64,000 bases of DNA from Epiperipatus broadwayi. Taxonomy: Eukaryota > Onychophora > Udeonychophora > Euonychophora > Peripatidae. Position numbers and translations under genes: made by a program. Location: NCBI GenBank assembly GCA_028023455.1, contig JAQFVV010000204.1:1893001-1957000 (forward strand), written 5' to 3'. How positions within the stretch are numbered: the first letter of the stretch is position 1; each line of letters starts with the position of its first letter. A model generated the notes under the pieces. The model had not been told where the DNA came from and did not search any database. It saw nothing but the letters and a program-made list of their open reading frames with translations. Positions 59,890 through 64,000 of the stretch are shown here, in pieces.

Positions 59890-60140
59890 ACAGGCAAGCC
59901 CATGCTTTCAGGTGAGCTTGTTTTTGATAAAGCATTATCTCTACTGTCAGATTTATCTGCCCAAAACCTTATTGATAATTCAGAGATATTATTTCAATCT
60001 CTGTACACAAGGGGATAGGGAGAAAGGAAGAAATTTTTCTGCTAAACTTAGAAACATGGCTCTGAATTGTAACTTTAAGGATATTTTAAATGAAGACCTG
60101 GTATATTGTTTCATTTGTGGAATAAGAGATGCAATATGAG
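59890..60140 (+). pseudogene. Gag (capsid) remnant
   Basis: Two frames are needed: LVFDKALSLLSDLSAQNL then SEILFQSLYTRG, a frame change, and FSAKLRNMALNCNFKDIL then VYCFICGIRDA. The second stretch matches the retrotransposon Gag pattern LRxLAxxCxFxxxLxExLxxxFVCGIRD of Ty3/gypsy-type elements. Gag would form the particle. Broken by at least one indel. Confidence 0.65.
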
Positions 60141-60334
60141 AGTCAAGGTGATGATGGACCCTGGTATTATGTTTGATTTAGTTGATTCTCAGGAAACTCT
60201 AATTGAGTCCACAGTGATTTATATTGCTCCATCAAATAGAATTAATCCCAGCATTAAAGCCAAGGATTGGAATATCAAATAGTTTTAAAAAAATTTTCAT
60301 CAAAATGAGCCTAGGGTATCTACTACCGATAATG

Positions 60335-60440
60335 ATATTAATAGAGTTTGTTACAGATGTGATAAATCAAAACATGTACACACTATATATCCATTCCTAA
60401 ATTATGTAGATATCATAAGCTTGTAGCACATAGAAACATT
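60335..60440 (+). pseudogene. Gag zinc-knuckle remnant
   Basis: The frame reads NRVCYRCDKSKHVHTIYPF, a C-x2-C-x4-H-x4-C knuckle in which the last cysteine is now tyrosine. A second knuckle can be traced in another frame as YHKLVAHRNI. These would bind the element RNA. Both are inactivated. Confidence 0.6.
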
Positions 60441-60559
60441 TTAAAAAGAAAAAACAAATCACTCTGGAAAAACAGGAAGAGTCCATTTTCAAAAAAACCA
60501 AAAGGCAATATAAAATCAAATAAAATTAACAATGCCAATTTAAATAATATGTGAGATGC

Positions 60560-60680
60560 ATATCCATTAACAATAGAACTGGACATTGAGGCTGCAGTAT
60601 CCATTGTGTCAAAAAAGACATGGGCTATCACTAATAGAAAAAGTAATTATAATCAACACCCTAGCAGGAGAGTGATTACT
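60560..60680 (+). pseudogene. Retroviral-type aspartic protease remnant
   Basis: The frame reads LTIELDIEAAVSIVSKKTW. In working gypsy proteases this segment has DTGAxVSxIS; here the active-site triplet is DIE, so the catalytic loop is lost. Its frame continues as far as SLLLQTKIKV. The next feature carries the protease tail in another frame. Confidence 0.65.
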
Positions 60681-60684
60681 GACT

Positions 60685-61251
60685 ATGAAGGCAACCAAAT
60701 ATCACTCTTGCTTCAAACAAAAATTAAAGTTACTATGTGTAGTAAAGCAATTTTATTTCCCCCTTGCTGTGTCTGGTAATAAATATATCAACTTATTAGG
60801 CCATGACTGGTTTAATCAATTGGGATTTATAGTAATAAGAATGAACTATCCCAAAAAATGTAACAGGATCTACTCAGATGCTATTGATAATAAATTGGGT
60901 TTGAACCTTAGAACAATTTATGAAAATAAGAGCAAAAATGTGGATAGATACTTAAGTCTTACATACTGTATGTTTAAGGGAATCACAAAATGGGTTTCAG
61001 CAATTGTAATCAAATTAAAAAGATTGCAAATGGTGGTTGTTCAAACAGCAGATAAACAGAAATGCCACAGATGCAGAAACCAGTTAAGGTTGAACTATAA
61101 ATCACCAGTCAACAGTGAACAGTCATTAGCCAACAGTCAAAAGTTACCAGCTAATAATGAAAAGTCATCCAGCAGCAGTGAGAGTCTACAAGCTTCAAAA
61201 TCCACTAAACCTGCTGATGAAGTCATTGAACCTAAAGAAGCCAAAAAATGA
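60685..61251 (+). pseudogene. Fused protease-tail / integrase C-terminus frame
   Basis: A 188-residue frame. Near residues 35-50, NLLGHDWFNQLGF is the LLGRDWL-type box at the end of gypsy protease. Only about 45 residues later, from about residue 100, comes FKGITKWVSAIVIKLKRL, then VVVQTADKQKCHRC and RNQLRLNY, the pattern of the C-terminal domain of gypsy integrase (K-W-x-x-A-x-I, then V-Q-x-x-D, then H-x-x-Q-L-R). Everything between, about 3 kb in a complete element, is missing. The last 45 residues are low-complexity serine/lysine sequence. The open frame is by chance of the join, not a functional enzyme. Confidence 0.65.
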
Positions 61252-61307
61252 TGCAGTCTTCCAGAAAATCATCTGACTGATTACATTCTACAGGACTAGT
61301 TTTAGAT

Positions 61308-61319
61308 AGAGGAAGGAAA
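61308..61319 (+). other. Polypurine tract
   Basis: agaggaaggaaa lies directly before the TG start of the right LTR (tgttatatctcaac), the position expected for the plus-strand primer. Confidence 0.6.
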
Positions 61320-61970
61320 TGTTATATCTCAACTTACCTTCAACCAATGGACTAAGTTAGATTCCATCTTATCTTTATTGGATTGAGCATTCTTTACTAC
61401 AAACCAATACATATATTAATAGATAAAATATATGCACTAATAATTAAAGGTTAATGGGTAATGCTGCTCAATGAATCATTGTTTTCATTATAAAAGAGGA
61501 TCTGAGTGTAAATAGTCAGTCTAGTTGGAGGTAAAAAGAGACAACAATAATTTACTGTCAGACCTGAATGGCAGTATGCTCATTGTCCATTATATGGTTA
61601 AATGAATGAGGCAAGCTTGCCTTAAAACTAGAATCTGATCGAACCAAAATCAAACATGATGCAAGCTGTCACAGTACAACTTTAAGTGTCATTGTACCTA
61701 CACACAAAGCAAGTTATCACAGAACAGCCACAAGTGCCAATGCACCTACTTGTGAGACAAGCTGCCTTGTTATAGCTGAAAGTGGTAAAGTAAACTTAGA
61801 AGGGTATCTGAAATCCCTTACATTAATAAATGCTATACCTTGCCAATGGTATCGGTATCAGGCAAAGTTATGACAGTTGTATGTATTGATTTGTATATTT
61901 ATTTTAATTAATAAATATTTAATCGTATTTTACTAGTTTGTATTTATTCTAATAACGAACCAACACAACA
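61320..61970 (+). repeat. 3' LTR
   Basis: Starts tgttatatctcaac after the purine tract and ends aacacaaca. See the 5' LTR for shared landmarks. No clear target duplication could be found next to either LTR, consistent with age. Confidence 0.7.
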
Positions 61971-62479
61971 TAGACAATCCTCTTCTTACATATCTTGGCC
62001 CAAAATTATGAATAGACATATTACTGAATGCCACATTGAAACTTGAAAGATTAATAAAATTGTTATCCACTAGAAAGTTCGAGCCTTTTGCTTACCGTTA
62101 AAAATTTCCAAATTTATTCCAAAGTTTTTTCTAAAATTCACCCTCCAACTTGATATATCTATTTACTTATTTTTCTGGAAATGCGTTAATATATTTAACA
62201 TGCAATGAAAACGTCACTTTCAAATTTCTTTAATGTCTTTCATGATCCATTTCATTAAATTCTTTCTTGGCAGCTCACTAATATAATTATAACCTCATAT
62301 TGACTTATTAATCTTCATATTACAGCAATTCAAAAAAAATGCTGTAATAAAGGCACTTCTTAATTAAAAAGTCCAAATTAGCCAAAAGCATTATAACATT
62401 TCTTCGCTTTATAAACTGTCTTAAAATGTCAACTACAAGTATGGTTATCAAACAAACAATTAAAAAAAACAGTATTTCA
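61971..62479. other. AT-rich intergenic sequence
   Basis: Nothing supportable on either strand. Confidence 0.4.
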
Positions 62480-62670
62480 TTACTAAAAATTTTAAAAATC
62501 CATTTTCTTTTATTTAAATGCTAGTACAATCTCTGACTTGTCACGTGTTTATTTTTGCGCAAACACCCCCCCCCCCAGCTTCTTAATTTTTGTTTTTTAA
62601 CATGTCTTTTTTCATAAATCATCTCAACAACACTAGCATCAAAATCACGTTCATATTTCTTTTCATGCTT
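62480..62670. repeat. Dispersed repeat, right copy
   Basis: Diverged direct partner of 57280-57510 (shared catgtctt, catatttcttttcatg). It contains a run of 12 C at about 62566-62577. Confidence 0.4.
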
Positions 62671-62704
62671 ATAAAATACAGACATAATTGTTAAATCAAT
62701 TTTA

Positions 62705-62807
62705 TATGTAAGTAAAGGAATTTGAACTTAGAATTTTATAGTCTATATTCGAATGAAGGATGAATATAAACTGAAAAACCCTAAGTTCAAATCCCTTTAC
62801 TTACATA
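62705..62807. repeat. Inverted repeat with 25-base arms
   Basis: Arms atgtaagtaaaggaatttga (from 62705) and its complement ending at 62807 match over about 25 bases with one mismatch. Inner segments agtctatattc and gaatataaact pair as well, so the hairpin extends nearly to the centre. The right arm contains gttcaaatcc, as at 13114. Confidence 0.75.
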
Positions 62808-62819
62808 TATATAAAACAT

Positions 62820-63258
62820 TCAGTATAAATAAATTACATGTTGCCTTATAAATCAATTTTAGTTTCGTAGCTTTTGCGAAATCTCAAATACCAATTTCGC
62901 ATAAATTCAGGTTGAGAGCATTTTTGCGTCAAAATCAACTATTTATATAACTTTGAATCTGACAAGATTGAGAATTAGGAAATGGTTTTAAAGCAATTGA
63001 TATATATACATGTAATGATGGTTTTAGAATTAGAAATGACAAATAAAAAAAAAAATAGATGAAGTTACAACTATATTGGTGCTTCCATATGTACCCAGTT
63101 TTTGGAATAAAATTAGAAAGATGTGTGCAAATAAGTTCAATGTTGGATTTAGGATTTCTATGAACTCGAATATGAAGAATAAAATAAATACATTAGATTG
63201 ATCTAAAGTTGTGTAAACAGTGGGATGCAGACAATTAGATTGTCCATATATATATATT
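62820..63258. other. AT-rich intergenic sequence
   Basis: Nothing coding. Ends in a short (TA)n at 63248 where the GC-richer block begins. Confidence 0.4.
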
Positions 63259-64000
63259 GTAAGCGACCACCTCCTCCTCTGAGATTACGGGCTTCGAAAT
63301 AAACATGACATAGCGTAAAGCTTTATTTATTTTCTTATATCGGTAATTATTCACTATCAATACAAGGGGGCGCCAGACACGATGATTTAATTATTATTTA
63401 ACTTCTCGCATCACCTTACGTCATGTCAAAACGATTTCGAAGTCTAATCCCGCCCACCAGCTCCGACTCCTAGCATGGACCAATAGGGTCACTCAGGGCC
63501 ACGATGTAATTGTTTCAGCAATTACTCCTCACGTAAAAGATGCACTGTACACTAATGGGAAGGAAGTTTTGTTTATTAACTGAGTGATCCTAGTACTGGA
63601 CTTAATTATTGGTTGTTGGCGACCAATACGACTGTTCGTTCATCCCTCCAAAACAATTAAACTTCTAAGATCATCCCCCCTATGAATTACTTTCAATATT
63701 CGCATTAAACATTTATTTATATTTTATTATAGGCCCGCCCAATTCTTAACCTATCTTAACTAAGAGTAAATAAATAAACATCGTGCCGTAAGTCACGATG
63801 TTTATTTATTTACTCTTAGTTAAGATAGGTTAAGAGTGGCCTATAATAAAATATAAATAAATGTTTAATGCGAATATTGAAAGTAATTAAAGGGGGATGA
63901 TCTTAGAAGTTTAGTTGTTTTGGAGGGATGAGCACGTCGATTGGCCCAACAACCAATAATTAGTCCGTACTAGATCCTCAGTTAATAAACAAACTTCCTT
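63259..64000. mobile_element. Edge of an unclassified GC-richer element with a large palindrome
   Basis: Composition changes abruptly after (TA)n at tgtaagcgaccacctcctcc. The first 300 bases contain CpG-bearing sequence unlike the rest of the window. From 63560 to the window end is a palindrome. The start in TGTAAG next to TA-rich DNA suits an inserted element. Its type (LTR, terminal-inverted-repeat DNA transposon or foldback) cannot be decided because the window ends inside it. Confidence 0.55.
63560..64000. repeat. Palindrome with arms of about 210-225 bases
   Basis: The left arm 63560-63785 and right arm 63794-64000 are reverse complements around an 8-base centre (ccgtaagt). Near the centre the match is almost perfect over more than 40 bases (for example cacgatgtttatttatttac). 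Outward it drops by small indels but continues to aaggaag at 63560 and cttcctt at 64000. The palindrome may continue past the window. Confidence 0.9.

Larger units (their letters stand above)
58681..61970 (+). mobile_element. Internally deleted Ty3/gypsy-like LTR retrotransposon
   Basis: Two diverged LTRs (58681-59319 and 61320-61970) flank only 2.0 kb. The interior keeps remnants of Gag, zinc knuckles and protease, then jumps directly to the C-terminal tail of integrase. The reverse transcriptase, RNase H and catalytic integrase are absent. A purine tract precedes the right LTR. The element is old, judged by LTR divergence, frameshifts and mutated catalytic motifs. Confidence 0.75.

Overview
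The window is AT-rich, animal-type repetitive DNA. By eye it is about three-quarters A+T (not computed). It has many long (TA)n tracts, no dense set of genes, no operons and no ribosome binding sites. The mobile elements point to an invertebrate metazoan: an RTE-type LINE with an APE endonuclease, Ty3/gypsy-like LTR retrotransposons, other LINE remnants and hammerhead ribozymes inside tandem repeats. I cannot name the species. Nearly all recognisable coding sequence belongs to mobile elements. The one candidate cellular gene part is a single 112-base internal exon on the minus strand near 24.1 kb.

Layout. 0.55-1.15 kb: a two-copy tandem repeat. 1.5-1.7 kb: an RTE reverse-transcriptase scrap. 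3.2-4.0 kb: a LINE 3' end. 5.3-7.8 kb: a decayed LINE on the minus strand with YMDD and LDIDSAFDS motifs. 9.0-12.0 kb: two diverged direct repeats that may be LTRs. 12.17-13.66 kb: two neighbouring tandem dimers whose units each carry a hammerhead-ribozyme motif, on opposite strands. 14.5-14.8 and 18.2-19.1 kb: LTR-like fragments. 24.1 kb: the candidate exon. 26.7-38.4 kb: a minus-strand LTR element with 2.25-kb LTRs. 38.4-41.8 kb: a 3.4-kb repeat called X here, which has an inverted partner nested in the left LTR at 28.7-32.0 kb. 43.7-44.4 kb: a second hammerhead tandem array. 52.5-55.6 kb: an RTE LINE on the minus strand. 56.0 kb: a further hammerhead copy, followed by another LINE 3' scrap. 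58.7-62.0 kb: an internally deleted Ty3/gypsy-like element. 63.26 kb to the edge: a GC-richer block ending in a large palindrome.

Two systems stand out. The first is a set of eight hammerhead ribozyme motifs (CUGANGA, stem II, GAAA, NUH site) in tandem units of about 380, 400 and 480 bases. This arrangement resembles metazoan retrozymes or ribozyme satellites. The second is an LTR retrotransposon with clear structural signals (TG...CA LTRs, a tRNA-Lys-like primer site, a polypurine tract). Its only coding content is one long coiled-coil frame of about 675 codons with three in-frame stops and no frameshift. No reverse transcriptase is visible, so it would depend on another element.

The nesting gives a relative history. 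The LTR element inserted into a (TA)n tract next to an existing X copy, and a second X copy then inserted into its left LTR in the opposite orientation. Stretches described as empty were read on both strands, and nothing supportable was seen in them.
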